Source of the DNA: Sordaria brevicollis
Lineage: Eukaryota; Ascomycota; Sordariomycetes; Sordariales; Sordariaceae
Assembly (NCBI GenBank): GCA_033439795.1
Contig: JAUTDP010000014.1
Coordinates: 124,001 to 188,000, forward strand
Direction: 5' to 3'
DNA: 64,000 bases
Every line of letters starts with the position of its first letter. The first letter of the stretch is position 1. The notes below the pieces were generated by a model. That model saw nothing but the letters and a program-made list of their open reading frames with translations, did not search any database and had not been told where the DNA came from. A program made the position numbers and the translations under genes. This document shows positions 1-12,171 of this stretch, in pieces.

Positions 1-971
1 AAGCTGCCGAGCCACCAACGGAAGAGCTGGCAGGCCTAGAGATTTCCAAGGAGGAATCCTCAAACACACCTGATGAGGAGACCAAGTCGCCAGCGGAGCC
101 GGTACTTTCTGCGGAACAGAACGAGGACGAGGAGGACAATGAGGAGGATGTCTCAGACCAGCCATCACCTTCAGCGCAGACCAGCACTCCGTCGACATCA
201 ACCGCCCCCCAAAAGCAACAGCCTGCAAAGAAGGCGCCCGCCAAGCGTGGCCAGCGCGGCAAGCAAAAGAAGATTGCGGCCAAGTACAAGGACCAAGATG
301 AGGAGGACCGTGCCCTCATGGAGGAGCTCATGGGTGTCAAGGCTGCTCGCCAGAAAGCCGAAGCCGAAGCCGCCGCGAAGGCCAAGGCCGAAGCCGAGGC
401 TGCTGCCGCTCGCGAGCGCCGCCGTCAACAACAGGAGCGTGTCAAGAAGGAAATCGCTGAACACGAAGAGGTCCGTCGTCTCATGATGGAGGAAGGCGAG
501 GACATGCCTCTGGACGAGACCGAGATGGCGATGGAGATGGCGCCGCTCGAGACGCTCGTTGGAACGCCGCTTGCGGGCGACGAGATCCTGGAGGTTGTGC
601 CAATCTGCGCGCCGTGGACGGCCTTGAACAAGGTCAAGTACAAGACGAAGTTGCAGCCTGGAAACACAAAGAAGGGTAAAGCCGTCAAGGAGATTGTTGA
701 GCGGTGGAGGTTGGCGGGCAGCAAGAAGGGCTGGATCGATGAGTCGTCGTCGGATCCGGAGAAGATTTGGCCGAGAGAGGTGGAGCTTATCAAGGGACTG
801 AAGGTCGAAGAGGCTTTCAACTGTGTGCCTGTGAGCAAGGTCACTGTGATGCAGTCTGGTGGCCTCGCTGGTAGCGCCAGCGGAGGAGGGTCTGGAAAGG
901 GCGGTGGTAAGGGAGGCGGTGGTGGTAGCAAAGGAGGAAATGCGAAGGGAGGAAGGGGCAAGAAGAAATAG
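1..971 (+). CDS. Rqc2/Tae2 (NEMF)-like ribosome quality-control protein, C-terminal part
   Basis: This is the 3' end of a longer gene; the frame is open from base 3 and the start lies outside the window. Visible order: an acidic Glu/Asp-rich linker, a basic KRGQRGKQKK stretch, a long Ala/Lys/Glu coiled coil (about 340-480), and a conserved C-terminal block with the motifs VPICAPWTALNKVKYK and KVTVMQSGG, followed by a Gly/Lys-rich tail. These motifs match the NFACT-C domain of Rqc2/NEMF proteins. Members of that family bind stalled 60S subunits with peptidyl-tRNA, recruit the Listerin ubiquitin ligase and direct C-terminal alanine/threonine tailing. The catalytic N-terminal NFACT regions are not in view. 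The assignment rests on remembered family motifs and was not tested by a search. The stop is TAG at 969-971. Confidence 0.85.
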   Translation, partial: AAEPPTEELAGLEISKEESSNTPDEETKSPAEPVLSAEQNEDEEDNEEDVSDQPSPSAQTSTPSTSTAPQKQQPAKKAPAKRGQRGKQKKIAAKYKDQDEEDRALMEELMGVKAARQKAEAEAAAKAKAEAEAAAARERRRQQQERVKKEIAEHEEVRRLMMEEGEDMPLDETEMAMEMAPLETLVGTPLAGDEILEVVPICAPWTALNKVKYKTKLQPGNTKKGKAVKEIVERWRLAGSKKGWIDESSSDPEKIWPREVELIKGLKVEEAFNCVPVSKVTVMQSGGLAGSASGGGSGKGGGKGGGGGSKGGNAKGGRGKKK

Positions 972-2252
972 CCGGTGGACTTGGTAGGAGAAGCCGCTTG
1001 GCGTGATTTTGCATAAACAGACTTTGTAGTTGAGCGAAGTACGGTAGCGCAATGATATTCGATGGTGCAGGAGCTCAGTGGTTAGGCATTTCACGTAGTG
1101 AGGTAAGGTGAAGCAATGACTCTAAAGGAAATGGTCTACATATAAAGAGTTTAGGTAGCCTGTAAAGAAATACCGAAGTCAAACACCATGAATGTCGCAT
1201 GAGTACCAGCCCACTGGCTACGGGAATAGCTTCAATACAACCCGTCCGTGCCGTCGTGACAGGAACAGATCGGGAAGACCGCATGATCTCAGGGGTAGAT
1301 AAGGAGATAACGAGAGTCTCTTGCCAATGCAGGGCCCCACCACTCAATGTGACAAGCACGGACCACTGACGTCTTACTGAGGGCAGATTGTCGGCGCCGT
1401 GACCGCGGAAGCAGCAATGAAATAGCGGGCAGGAGCGGCGGACGGCGGCAGGCAAGAAGATACCTTCCATACGATGATGGACGCCGTGCCGACGGCCCTT
1501 CCCAGAGATTAATCAAAAGACTCCGAGTTGGGAGGGCTCCAGTCGGCCGCTCCAATCCACTTCAGTCCGCTCCAGTGTGGTTGGCCCCATTCGCCAACGT
1601 CCAAGTACACGGGCATCAGCGCCTCATCCATCCATCATCACAATCCACCCAGCCAGCCCAGCTTCCAGAATCCAGAATTCCGGCCTGGCAACGCACCGCA
1701 ACTAGAACCCGAACCCGGCTCTTTTCTCCTGACCACATTGTTCCCATCACACTGCCTCACCTCAGCTTACACTCCATTGCGTGAGCATCTTCAACAGCTT
1801 CGTTTTCAAGCTTGGGAATTACCATCAGCTTTCTTGACCTTCACTTCACAGAGGACTTTACTTTTTGTTCCCCTATCTTCCCTCCTTTTTCTAATCGCAC
1901 TTCATCTCCGTTGTCCGCACGGCACACGACCACCCCCCCCTGTTCGCCGATTTACCGCAACCAAGTGCACCTCAGACGCAGCTACTGCCAACTTGGACAA
2001 CTGGCCCACGATAACGTCTTTAATTCACCGAATTTCCGATTTTCAACCTCTTCCGTTTCTCTACTTGACTATTCCAACGAGCGGAACCCTCGGACTCTCT
2101 TCTAATTGACTGCGCCGAGCTCGATAAACTAAAACAACCACGGCCAAGCAAGCTGCAAGCTTTATAGTAGCCTTGCCTACAACTTCGAAAAAAAATATTG
2201 CGCAGTTGTAGTCTCCTGGTGTCAGAGCCCAGGAACCGCCAGATCTGAAATC
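972..2252. other. Intergenic: 3' region of the Rqc2-like gene and PIS promoter/leader
   Basis: No open frame here looks coding. The last 350 bases before the next start are pyrimidine-rich, as is common for fungal promoters and 5' leaders. No RNA gene was recognised. Confidence 0.5.
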
Positions 2253-3366
2253 ATGCCGGCCAGCGAGAAGGTCAGCCGTGGGCAGGATGTTGAGCCACAG
2301 GAGAACGTCTACCTATTTGCACCAAACTTGATCGGTACGATTCGCCAATCCTAAATGTTTTCCACCGCTTCCCATTGCCTACGCTGCCATGGGCATTGTC
2401 TCGCGGGAACTCCCATGCGCCTTACGCCTACGTAAACCCCAAAGCATTAATCAGATCGTGGAAGATAGCTTGCTGACAGGGCCTGGCCCACCTACTCTAC
2501 AGGTTACTCCCGTATCGTCCTTGCTGTGGCCTCACTCTACTACATGCCCCTCCACCCACGAACATGCTCGCTGCTCTACAGCATCTCGTGTCTGCTCGAT
2601 GCCCTCGACGGCTATGCCGCCCGCTACCTTGACCAGTCCACCCGCTTCGGCGCCGTGCTCGACATGGTGACGGACCGCTGCACGACGGCCTGCCTGCTCG
2701 TCTTCCTCGCCTCCGCCTTCCCCCGCTGGTCCATTGTCTTCCAGGGCCTGATCGCCCTCGACATGGCCAGCCATTACATGCACATGTACGCGACTCTGGC
2801 CATGGGCGGTTCGGACGAGAGCCACAAGAACGTCGACAAGTCCAGGAGTTACATTCTTAATCTCTACTATACTAACAGGGTGCGTTATTCTTGAAGTCGT
2901 CTGAGGCTTTGGTTCGGAAAATGGAACATGGGAGCTGACAATTCGTTCTCTGGTGTACTACAGACCGTTCTTTTCTTGTGCTGCCTTTTCAACGAGGTCT
3001 TCTTTATTGCCCTCTACCTGCTCTCCTTCTCGAGTCCTCTCCTCTCTCCCGGTCTCTTGGAGCAGGTTCCCGAGATCAAGCAGGCCAACCCTTACAGCGC
3101 CGCTGCTCTTGAGCTGGCGCGTGCCAACAAGATGGTAAGCCCGTCATTTGTCTCTCTTTCTTTTGGAGGTCAACTTCGAATGATTCGCTAACTTGTTTTC
3201 GCAATTTCAGGACTCCACCCTCCCCTGGATCATCGCAATCGTCTCTTTCCCCGTCATGATGCTCAAGCAAGTCATCAACGTCGTCCAACTCGTCAAGGCC
3301 AGCAGGTGGCTCGCAGAGGGCGACCTTGAGGCCAGGAGGGAGCGCAGGAAGAACAAGACCCGCTAA
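2253..3366 (+). CDS. PIS1: Phosphatidylinositol synthase (CDP-diacylglycerol-inositol 3-phosphatidyltransferase)
   Basis: The enzyme transfers phosphatidyl from CDP-diacylglycerol to myo-inositol in the ER membrane, making phosphatidylinositol. Four exons: 2253-2334, 2503-2879, 2964-3134 and 3211-3366, giving 261 residues. The phases fit at each junction, and intron 1 has a CTGAC branch site. The CDP-alcohol phosphotransferase signature D-G-x2-A-R-x8-G-x3-D-x3-D is intact at residues 63-85 (DGYAAR ... GAVLDMVTD). Downstream are hydrophobic helices and a basic tail ending RRERRKNKTR. Length and motif spacing match fungal Pis1. The start at 2253 gives a short hydrophilic N-terminus running into LFAPNLIGYSRI, typical of the family. 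The gene follows the Rqc2-like gene in the same orientation without any visible functional link. Confidence 0.93.
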
Positions 3367-5359
3367 AATGCCTTTTGTTTTTGTTTTTTTTGACATTTTG
3401 GGCGGGGGGAAGAGAATTCTTACTGTAATTCTTCGAGGATAGAGACAAAAGGACAGGGGGTTAGAGATGCTCGGGCAGCTCAACTTTCCCACCTAAGTCT
3501 CTTCCTACCCAAGTGTCCACCCATGCTGCATCCTGGGCTTTCGCCGGCTTCAGAAACCGGCAGTCCGGCTTTTTTCATGGTTGGCGCAAAAGGGCCCTTA
3601 TACTTTTGTTGTAATTGGAAAAGGGGGATACTGTTGTTGTTAGAGGATTGTTGAGATGATGATGTTGAGAGTTAGCTGGTCGACGGGGTCGGCCAGTGAA
3701 GTTAGATGCATGATAGGATAGATATGATCTGTGGTGCGATATAGATGGGCATGGTTCTTCCGGCTGGGTTGGGTGGCATAGGACTGATGGATGGATGGAT
3801 GGATGGCGGTTCGGTTTGGTCGGGAGGTTATTTACATAATGAAGCTTTTTTGGCCTGTTGAAAAGCTTTTGATGGTTTCTTGGTTCTTTCATCTAGGTGC
3901 ATTCATGTAGTTCTTCCTGTAAGAAGATTTAGTCGAACGTAAGAGAAATGGATGATTGTCACGATGGACAAGGCTTGGTATAACCATTTCTGCTAGCTGA
4001 CAGAAGGCAAATATATCCTTCTCAAGTTAACCAGAAGATGAGGAATGCAAGTTACTAGCTCAGTATCGAGAACGCCTGGATGTTCACCTTCGGTACGTAT
4101 AGGTAAGTATATAACCTCATGACATTCTGGCACCACGAGGACGGAGGACGGGGTTACCTCGTGACGAGTTGTATGTTAAGTCTAGATGCCTGCTTCCACT
4201 TGGTCTGGGCCATCCTCGTGAAGATTGACCGCGGATATGAACCGAATCGAACGTATCGTACAAAAAGACGATTCTACAAGGTCTATAATCTTCATGCGAT
4301 GCAGTGGTTTAAGCTAAACCTAAAGGTAGTACTTGTACTAGGCATACCATTCATTCAATTCTCAAGAGAATCTTCAGCCGAGGAACGTCCATTCATGAAG
4401 TGTCCCTGCGTGTCCTGCCGGGGGTCCAGGGGGCTACCCCTTATCGATCTACTCTTTCCCCAGATTCAACTTACAATGAAGAAGGATAGAAGGAGCGGGC
4501 AACAACCGGCATTTGTTCCTTCGTTAAATCACAGGGAAGGCTCCAGTCTCTACACGACACTAGAGTTACGTACCCACCTTGAGTTGTATGACGAAAATTA
4601 AAATATCAACGAGAAACGAACTTTTCAGTTCGTCGTAACCAACTTAACGGATCGGAACCAGGTTTCAGCGCGTGCCATTCGCTTGGTTTGTTGCGTTGAA
4701 CTCCCTGAACTTGGGTGGTTCGAAACATCCGGACCCAGGGGTTCGAGAAGGCTCCCAGGGATTTCGTCGAGAACATGAGACGGCAGGTGTAACACCTTCT
4801 AGGGGTGAGGATGGGAAAGGCTAGATCCGAACGCGGCCTAATTCGAGAATCCGTCTGAACAGATGGTGAAAAAGTTTAGATCGAAAGATCTGGCTGAGGT
4901 GAATGCGACCTCGGCTTATCTATCCATCCACCTGGGGCGAATGAAGAGGAGGTTCCGGGTGTGGATGAAACTTGAAGGGGAAAAGAGGTGGTAACTGCTA
5001 TAGCGTGATATTGTGACTTTTGCGAGAGTAGATGAAATGAAACCCTCAAAAGATCTAACGCATGTATGTAGGAACAAAGCAAAGAAGAAAAAAATGGCAT
5101 GCAGAAAAAAAGGTGAAAGCTTGTGAAAATACTACTATCCAACGGTTTATATCATACACACGAAAAACTTTGTAGAAACTCCCCGTCTCATCTCCCTGGA
5201 CTCCTTTCCACCTCAACGAGAAGGCAACAACCAACTATTGTCGTAATGAGTGTAATTACCCAACTAACCGACTTCAACACAAACTCCAACTTGGCACGCC
5301 TCACTTGGCCCGTAGAATTAAGCTCTGGACTTGCTCAACAGTACCTTACCACCCTGGGC
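3367..5359. other. Intergenic, no recognisable gene
   Basis: Between PIS1 and the convergent secreted-protein gene I see only scattered short open frames without coding character. A small GATG tandem run lies near 3785-3807. The base just past the secreted-protein stop begins its 3' region. Confidence 0.5.
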
Positions 5360-6956
5360 TTAAGCACCACCAGCAGCCCTACAAGCCTGCTCCTGGGCAT
5401 TGCACTGCTGAAGCGTGGCCCCGGGCGCCTTGCCGCGGTTGACGGCGTCCGAGCAGGCGTTGTTCTGAATGGCGCAGGCGCGCTGAACGGCGGCGGCCCT
5501 GTTGACGAAAGTGTCGCCGTTGACAGAGAAGGGACGCGCGCCGTTGCCCGAGTTGGTGACGGCGGGGGCGGTGATGCCGGCAATGGCTTGGCCGTTGGCG
5601 GCGTTGTTGTTGCCACGGTTTCCGCCGAAGCCGCCGTTATTTCCACCGAAACCGCCGTTGTTGCCGCCATTGTTGTTGTTGTTACCTCCGTTGTTGTTGT
5701 TGTTGTTGTTGTTGCCACCGTTGTTGTTGCCACCGTTGTTGTTGCCACCGTTGTTGTTGCCACCGTTGTTGTTGTTACCGCCGTTGTTACCGCCGTTGTT
5801 ACCGCCGTTGTTACCGCCGTTGTTACCGCCGTTGTTACCGCCGTTGTTACCGCCGTTGTTACCGCCGTTGTTGCCGCCAGCGCCACCGCCGTTGGCACCA
5901 ACAGTAAAGTAACGGCAATCCTCCTGAGAACCTCTCTGCGCAACAGGCATGAGAACAGGCTGATGGTTGGCGGCCGAGGTCATGGTGCAGATACGATAGT
6001 TACCCGCCGGGAGACCTCCGGTAACATCAGTCGACAAGGTACCGGCTCCGTTGCCGGCATCGTTGATACCCTTGAAAAAGACAAACTGACGGGCGTCGAG
6101 CGGCTCGGTAGGGTTCAGCGTGTTGCCCGTGTTCTGGACAGTGACGTGGGTGTGACCGATAACCCGACCAGCGCCGTCGAGATCCTGGGGAGCCGAGTAG
6201 TATGTGCTGGTGGCGTTGGTGAAAGAACCAAGCGCGATGTTGTTGAGCTTGACCTGGACGGTGAAGGTCTTGTCGGCTTCGATGTTGTCGTTGTTCTTGG
6301 GGAACAGGACGACGGTGGAAACCATCCGGTCGGTGGAAGGAATCTTGCCCATGGCTGTGAAGGCGTTAGTTTGGTTTTTTCTTTTGAGTGTCTCTTGGAA
6401 GTCCACGTACGAATGCCATTACAGGAGCCAGTCTTGATTTGTTGACCGTTCGTCAAGGTCTGGCCGTTACAGAAGTTGATAAAGTTGGCATTATCGCTGT
6501 CAAAAGGTTAGTGATGATATCACAGACACTCATGATATTGCTTTCAACGTACGTCTTGGAGTTGACCTGACCATCCGCCGCCTGAGCACCGTTCTGGCCT
6601 GTTTGCGCAGAGCCAGTCTGAATGGCGCCCGCAGCGAGACAGGTGTTGGCCGCGGCTTGGTTGTTGCCTCCGTTGTTGCCTCCATTGTTGCCTCCATTGT
6701 TGCCTCCATTGTTGCCTCCGTTGTTACCTCCCCTGTTGGCGTTATTTCCTCCGTTCTGGCCATTGTTGCCAGCATTTCCATTAAAGTTGCCGCCTCCAAA
6801 CTGACCGTTAAACTGGGCACGGTTCTTGTTGAAGTTGGGGTTGAATTTGCTGCCTTGCCTTCGGTCGAGGGATGAGGAGTCGGTGTTGGGGATGATGGCC
6901 GCATCGGCAACCATGGCCACGCCCAAGAGGGCCGTAAGAGCAGTCTTCACAAGCAT
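5360..6956 (-). CDS. Secreted protein with Gly-Gly-Asn repeats and a conserved HTHVTVQ domain
   Basis: Three exons on the minus strand: 6956-6553, 6496-6411 and 6354-5360, 494 residues; both introns are 56 bp. Residues 1-19 are a signal peptide (MLVKTALTALLGVAMVADA). A first GGNN repeat tract follows (about 55-98), then a conserved domain (about 136-300) with motifs NFINFCNGQTLTNGQQ, GSCNGIPMGKIPS, GHTHVTVQ and NYRICTM, then a second and longer GGN/GGNN tract, and a short Cys-containing tail (CAIQNNACSDAVNRGKAP). I recall this central domain from many fungal secreted proteins, sometimes labelled, misleadingly, 'ribosomal protein S17'. The function is unknown; a cell-wall or matrix role is an inference from secretion and the flexible Gly/Asn tracts. 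The exon junctions restore the conserved domain exactly, which supports them. Confidence 0.85.
5650..5875. repeat. Trinucleotide-based tandem repeat coding GGN/GGNN
   Basis: Short units built from GTT and ACC triplets on the plus strand (AAC and GGT on the coding strand) repeat more than twenty times inside exon 3 of the secreted-protein gene. A shorter copy lies at about 6655-6735 in exon 1. Nearly pure codon repeats suggest length polymorphism. Confidence 0.85.
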
Positions 6957-9900
6957 TTTGATGATTGAGTTTGAAGCTTCGCTTGCGGGAAATCGGATTC
7001 GGTAGGGATTTTCGAAAGGATATAACCAGGCTCCTGGAGCGGACGGGAGGCGAAAGTCAATCGTAAGACGTAAAGCGTTGAAAGTTGGTTCCAGACCGTA
7101 ATATCAAAGCTGACTGCAAGAAGAGAATGAATGAACTGACACCCGGTGTCGGCTAATTGGGTATATACAACGTGCGTCGAAAAGGAACGAATGAAAGAAA
7201 CACGCTACCACCACGACCAGCAAAAATAGAGCATGGAAAGGAAGAGAAGGGAGAACTGGAGGAGTAATATAAGAAAGCTGGGCATGCTGAGGCACCACAC
7301 CAAGGTCATCGTTTCTTATATCCTGGCCAGCCAAGAAGTTTCTTCCCACGAGACCCCGACGGGGTGGCCGGCCAGGGTAGGAATGTGTTCTGGGATAGCC
7401 TCCCCCCTAGTCCGTCAACCGAACTTTCTGTATAAGCCGTTCTCTGACCGTGGAACCAGTACCGCACTGCATCATGGATTGGGCGACAGGAGGTCGGAAC
7501 AGACGGAGAGGGGTTTGGGGGTTGTGTGTGTCTCCACGATCTCAAACGTGATACAAGGGTACCACAAGGGGAGGACATGTTGCGCCGGACTGTTGAAGGA
7601 GGTAGTAGCAGTATGTAATGTGGTAGCATAGAAAGGGGCTGCCGAAGTTCAAACCGACTGGATGGGCTCTAAGGCATTGTACATGGGGCGTTCGCGCTTG
7701 GCCCAAGGGCCATTCCTAGAACAAATCGAGGATCCCATGGTGATATTGACGCCAGATATCACGCTTGACTTGAGAGTTCTAGAGACCAATACGAGTCAAC
7801 AACCGCCATCAAGAACGACGAGAAGAGTGGATATCCATCAAAATAAAAGCTGGTACACTGATACCAAATACCGTTGAAGCTGTTGATTCAATCATTTCAA
7901 TCTCGTTCAACGGACGCGGAGGATTGTCGACGAGTGTTTGGGGACAAAAGCAAAGTTTGAGTGTGTGCAGTGGGAAAGAAGAGGTGAGGTTGATGAAGCG
8001 ACTTGTGTGCCAGAAGCGACGAGGGTCCTGTTCGTCTTACCTTCGGCCAATCACAGGAGCGGATAAGGGTCGATCCAGCATTTGGCGTCTCGGGATGAAG
8101 CGCTAGCGAGGCGCTAGTACACTCCCGCCCCACTTGCCCCAGGCAAAGGAACTTCAATCCCATGCCGGGCCGAGAGACTGCAACAAGTGGAATCTCCCCT
8201 CAACTTTGACCTCTCTTCCACTTCTTTACATTTTTCCGAGTCCCGTCCCTGACACCTGGACAAGGAGTTTCCAACATTTCTATCAGGAACATGTAGAATC
8301 CACACAGCACAAGGTACCGATGCTCGCCTATGAGGAAAACTCCATCGGAGCCGAATGCGCTTCAATAACGGCTTTTGGTATTGGGCCAAGGCCAGCCCAA
8401 GACTCCTGATGGAAGCTCCTGCATCGTGAAGAACCAGTGGAGGGACTCGCACGAAACAAAACGTACCCAACGAGACAGAACAAACTTGCAGTGTTTTCCT
8501 TGGCTGACCTAGAATGCAGCCGATACCCGATGTTTCTATGTCCGTCTTGTTGCCGACTTCAACCTCGTCCGGTATCCGGCTTCTTGGTCGTCGACACGGT
8601 CTTACGGAAAGTCCATGCCGGACTAACTATCTCCATCTAATCTCATCTGCCTGAACCCTTCACGGGTTCCTGAGCTTCTGGACGAGTGAACTATGGAGTC
8701 TAGTACCTTTCGATCATCAGAGCCATAAGAGGCTCGAATTTCACGGCACAGTATCTCTAGCCTTCATATCTCCTTAGAAGGAACAGTCAAACAGATGCCA
8801 GTGGTCTCTGGTAGGGACATGGAACCAAACATCGACGTCATATCATTCGACTGCTTCATCTCATAAGGCACCTATCCGGAGATCACGGTGAGTTGAGATC
8901 GCCCTCGTCGACTAAGTGGAAATACTGTTGTCCAATGTTCGTTCACCTTGACAGCGCTTGAGACTTGTCGTTTACAGGCCCCCTTGGCGCCTGCCCACTG
9001 GAGATGCCCCACTGTTTCTGGGCTAGCGTCCCTTGTGGACGCCCTTGTATGCAGGAACGAGAGCTTAATTCCGATTTTAGAACAAGGACATCCATCCCCT
9101 CCCATCCGGACTCCGCTTCATCCCCGTCGACGGCCACCAGGAGAACAACTTCCATTCTTCATTGTTCTTCATTCGCTGACATCTTGGAATTGTAGATATT
9201 TCAGCGCCAGACCGAACTCGATAGTTGCTAGAATACCGTCAGCCAGCATAAGCTTTGCCCACATCGTCTTTCAACACGGACGAGATTCCCATCTCGTCCA
9301 CTCAAACGAGTCACCCCCAGGCCACGGCCAGCTTTGAGACCGCGCCATTTTCATATGCTTGTTTCTTCATTGGCATCAATGAGCCGCATGATGTCTGAGG
9401 TAGCGCCCAGACGAGATTCTCACCCGACAATACGGTTAAGACGGCAATTCCATCTGGGCCAAGTGGAAGTCTTGAAATTGGCAACAAGGCCGTCCATGCC
9501 ATACATAAGTTGAGGTTATATCCCAACTGGAAAGGAAACAGATCGTCACTTGATTCCATTTTCCTCGATGTCAAACCTTACCTCTCTATATCCACTACAA
9601 ATCACTGTCTGTGCTGCTGACCATTTAGGCTACCATCGGTCTCTGGGTCTCGCGATTCGAAACATCCTGCTGTTCACCCAAATCTATAGCAAAAATCTAT
9701 CCAAGACCGATTCGCAACCAGGATGTGACGTCGGTCCCATGCTCATCCTGAGACATGCCAACTTCTCCCGGAGGGTAACACTTTACACCTCCAAACCTAA
9801 AACACTCATTCAAATCTCTTTTCCGTGGCGTTTCAACCCTACGCCGTCGAGCCGAACGGGACTCAACACATACTCACGTGGAAGCAGGCATTTTATCTTT

Positions 9901-10989
9901 TCCCCTCAAATCTTCTGGATTTGTCACGATGAATGAGTATCTGCAGCTTGACTTCACAAGCCTCCTACCTAGGAGTTTTGATTTTAATGTCGAACCGGTG
10001 TGCTGCGTACTGCGTCTAATTAACTCCGGACTTGTTTCGAACTCATCTCTAACCAACAGCAAGTATGATGACGGAGACAGACAGAGACAGAGACAGAGAC
10101 AGCATCTCAACCACCGCCGGAACAATTTGACCTCTCTCCCCGACTCGCTTCCAGCTTTGACGGGATACCCAGTTTGGATTGCCCTACTAACTGTTGGTCT
10201 CATCTCTGAACACAGTGCTCCTCATGATTCTCCTGATAGTGAACCCCGAGATATCGGGTAATCGGCTCCATCCGTAGGGACTGATCTAACATGAAGGTTA
10301 TTGTTGCACGGGCTTCATATCCCCTTTCAGGTGGAGAGACGCTTGGCTGAAAAGGAAGATCATCAGAACGAAACAACAACCTTGACTAGTATGATATTTG
10401 GCCGACTTGGCAGGGAAGTAAGCAATGTTGACTAACGCGAGGATGAGAGAAAATCTTGGGAGTGTCGTTCATGGCAGTCAGTTGGCGAATATGGGCTGGT
10501 TGAGTCTTTATCCGATGAGGAAAATTTTATCCATACCATCGCTTCAGATCAAGCAACTAGGTGGTGTCCGAGGGACATTGCAGGTATGCTTGATGTGCTT
10601 TCTAAACAAACATGTGCCAGGAGGAGTGCATGGCATACCTCGAACCTACATGAGGCAAGAAATTGCAGAAATGGACATGCAGTTTGGGGTTAAACGTACT
10701 TGACTTGACGTCTTTGCCGCCGGTCATTTCAAAGACCTCTTGAGAACAAGACATTACCCATTAACAGCACGACCGAAGACCACTTGGTGCGCTGATCCCT
10801 ATTCTAAATCTGTGTCCAAACATCACCGCGAAAATGGCCCATCCCAAAACCCGATACATGTCAACCTACCCAACGAAATGGCTGCAAGGATGCAATATGC
10901 GAAACGCTTGCTCGTCATGAACATGACCCAAAACATATCCCAACGCCAAGACCAACAAGAAACACGCTCCTCCACTGACTGGGCCTCTT
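6957..10989. other. Four-kilobase stretch without recognisable genes
   Basis: Many short open frames overlap on both strands, but none shows splice-linked continuity, a known motif or a coding-like composition. The first few hundred bases are probably the promoter of the secreted-protein gene. A small AGACAG/GAGACA repeat lies at about 10076-10100. No tRNA or 5S rRNA was recognised. A non-coding transcript cannot be excluded. Confidence 0.4.
7018..7026 (-). promoter_or_regulatory. TATA-like box upstream of the secreted-protein gene
   Basis: Read on the minus strand, GTTATATCC lies about 65 bases before the ATG at 6956. Position and sequence suit a core promoter, but this is only a pattern match. 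Confidence 0.3.
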
Positions 10990-12171
10990 CTAGAGGTCGT
11001 CTCCGCCCAACATCATTCCCATGGGCTTTTGTTCCGCGATGGGTGGAATGCCGGCGGCGACTGCGTCGGCATCGGTCTCGGGCTTCTGGATTGGTAGGGT
11101 CGGCGGGCTGATTGTTTCGTTCTTGCCAATGGCCTCAACGATGAGATCAAGCCAAGCAGCCAGACGGTAACCAGCCTTTGCGATCTGCAACTCGACGATG
11201 GGCGCGGCAGCCTCGAAGTAGGCGCCGCTGAGCTCCTGGTCGCGGATGGCTTCGGGGCCTTCGGGGAGGACTAGTCGCAACGAAACAGAGTTAGTTGACC
11301 GTCCCTAGACAGATCCTAGAGAAGAATGAAAGACACAACTTACCAACAGTACAAACATGCGCATTCCCCTCCACCGCCCACCCCAGCGCAACCTCGCTCG
11401 CCTCCTTCAGCTCCAGTCCCTTCGCCCACTCAGTTGCATTCTCCTTATACATCCCCTCCCTGATCTCCTCAGCAAGCTGATCCGCCCACTTCTTCGCCGC
11501 CGGGAACGGCTTTCTTCCCACTCCACGTCTCTTGTGCGTGACGATCTTCTCCGCAATACTTGAATCCCACACATGATGCAAGTTGAACCTCTTGTCATCA
11601 AAAAACACCGAAATCCCGTTTCCGCCCTTCTCCACGTCTTCAGTATGCAAAGGTTGGTGGATATCACCGACGAAATGAATGACAAACTTGGCGGCCTGCG
11701 CGCGCTCGACCACGTGGAGCGACTGATCGAGTACCCGCGAGGTGTAGTTCTGGATGGCGCTCACCACGCACCCCTCGGGTTTGCAGTCGCGCGCGTACTC
11801 GATTCCGCAATATGAGGGGGGCGAGTCCTTCGCGTCGATGTAGTGCAAGGGACCGGTCCAGCGGCCCCATTTGGTGTACCGGATTGAGTCGGCCCAGGTG
11901 GCGACGTTGGCGAGGTAGTCGGATGTGTCGTTGCGGAGGAGAGTTTGGAAGTAGGCGGCTGTGGAGTTGGAGACGAAGTTGGAGGCTAGGTATGCGACAG
12001 TGATGTGTCCGAAGCCTAAGTGGAAGCGGTGTGTTAGTGATGGTCTATGTTTGGCTCTGCGCTGGAGGGATATGGGATGAAAATGGTGGGTTTATGGCAC
12101 ATACCTCCCCATGCTGATGCGCCTCCGGCCAAAAAGACGGAAGTGCCTATTGTGACTGTTGATAGCTTCAT
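10990..12171 (-). CDS. Secreted S1/P1-type zinc nuclease
   Basis: This is an extracellular nuclease acting on single-stranded DNA and RNA, using a tri-zinc centre. Three exons: 12171-12105, 12015-11344 and 11270-10990, 339 residues. Residues 1-20 form a signal peptide; cleavage leaves Trp21 as residue 1 with His26 at mature position 6, matching the N-terminal zinc ligands W1 and H6 of nuclease P1. Other ligand motifs are in order: ATWAD, HYID, HFVGDIHQPLH and NLHHVWD. The Cys pairs (YC...RDC, EGC...) fit the family disulfides. The C-terminal tail after about residue 300 (PPTLPIQKPETDADAV) extends past the usual core. Length and all catalytic ligands indicate an active enzyme. Confidence 0.93.

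Noticed and set aside
198..1094. 298-residue minus-strand frame
   Set aside because: Antisense of the Rqc2-like coding sequence, with no motifs.
4119..4601. 160-residue plus-strand frame downstream of PIS1
   Set aside because: Lacks motifs and codon character; considered chance.
4690..4745. GGTTCGAAAC, resembling a tRNA T-loop
   Set aside because: No matching acceptor stem, D arm or anticodon arm could be folded around it.
5123..6445. 440-residue plus-strand frame rich in Val
   Set aside because: It is the antisense of the GGN-repeat secreted protein; Val/Thr runs are the complement of Asn and Gly codons.
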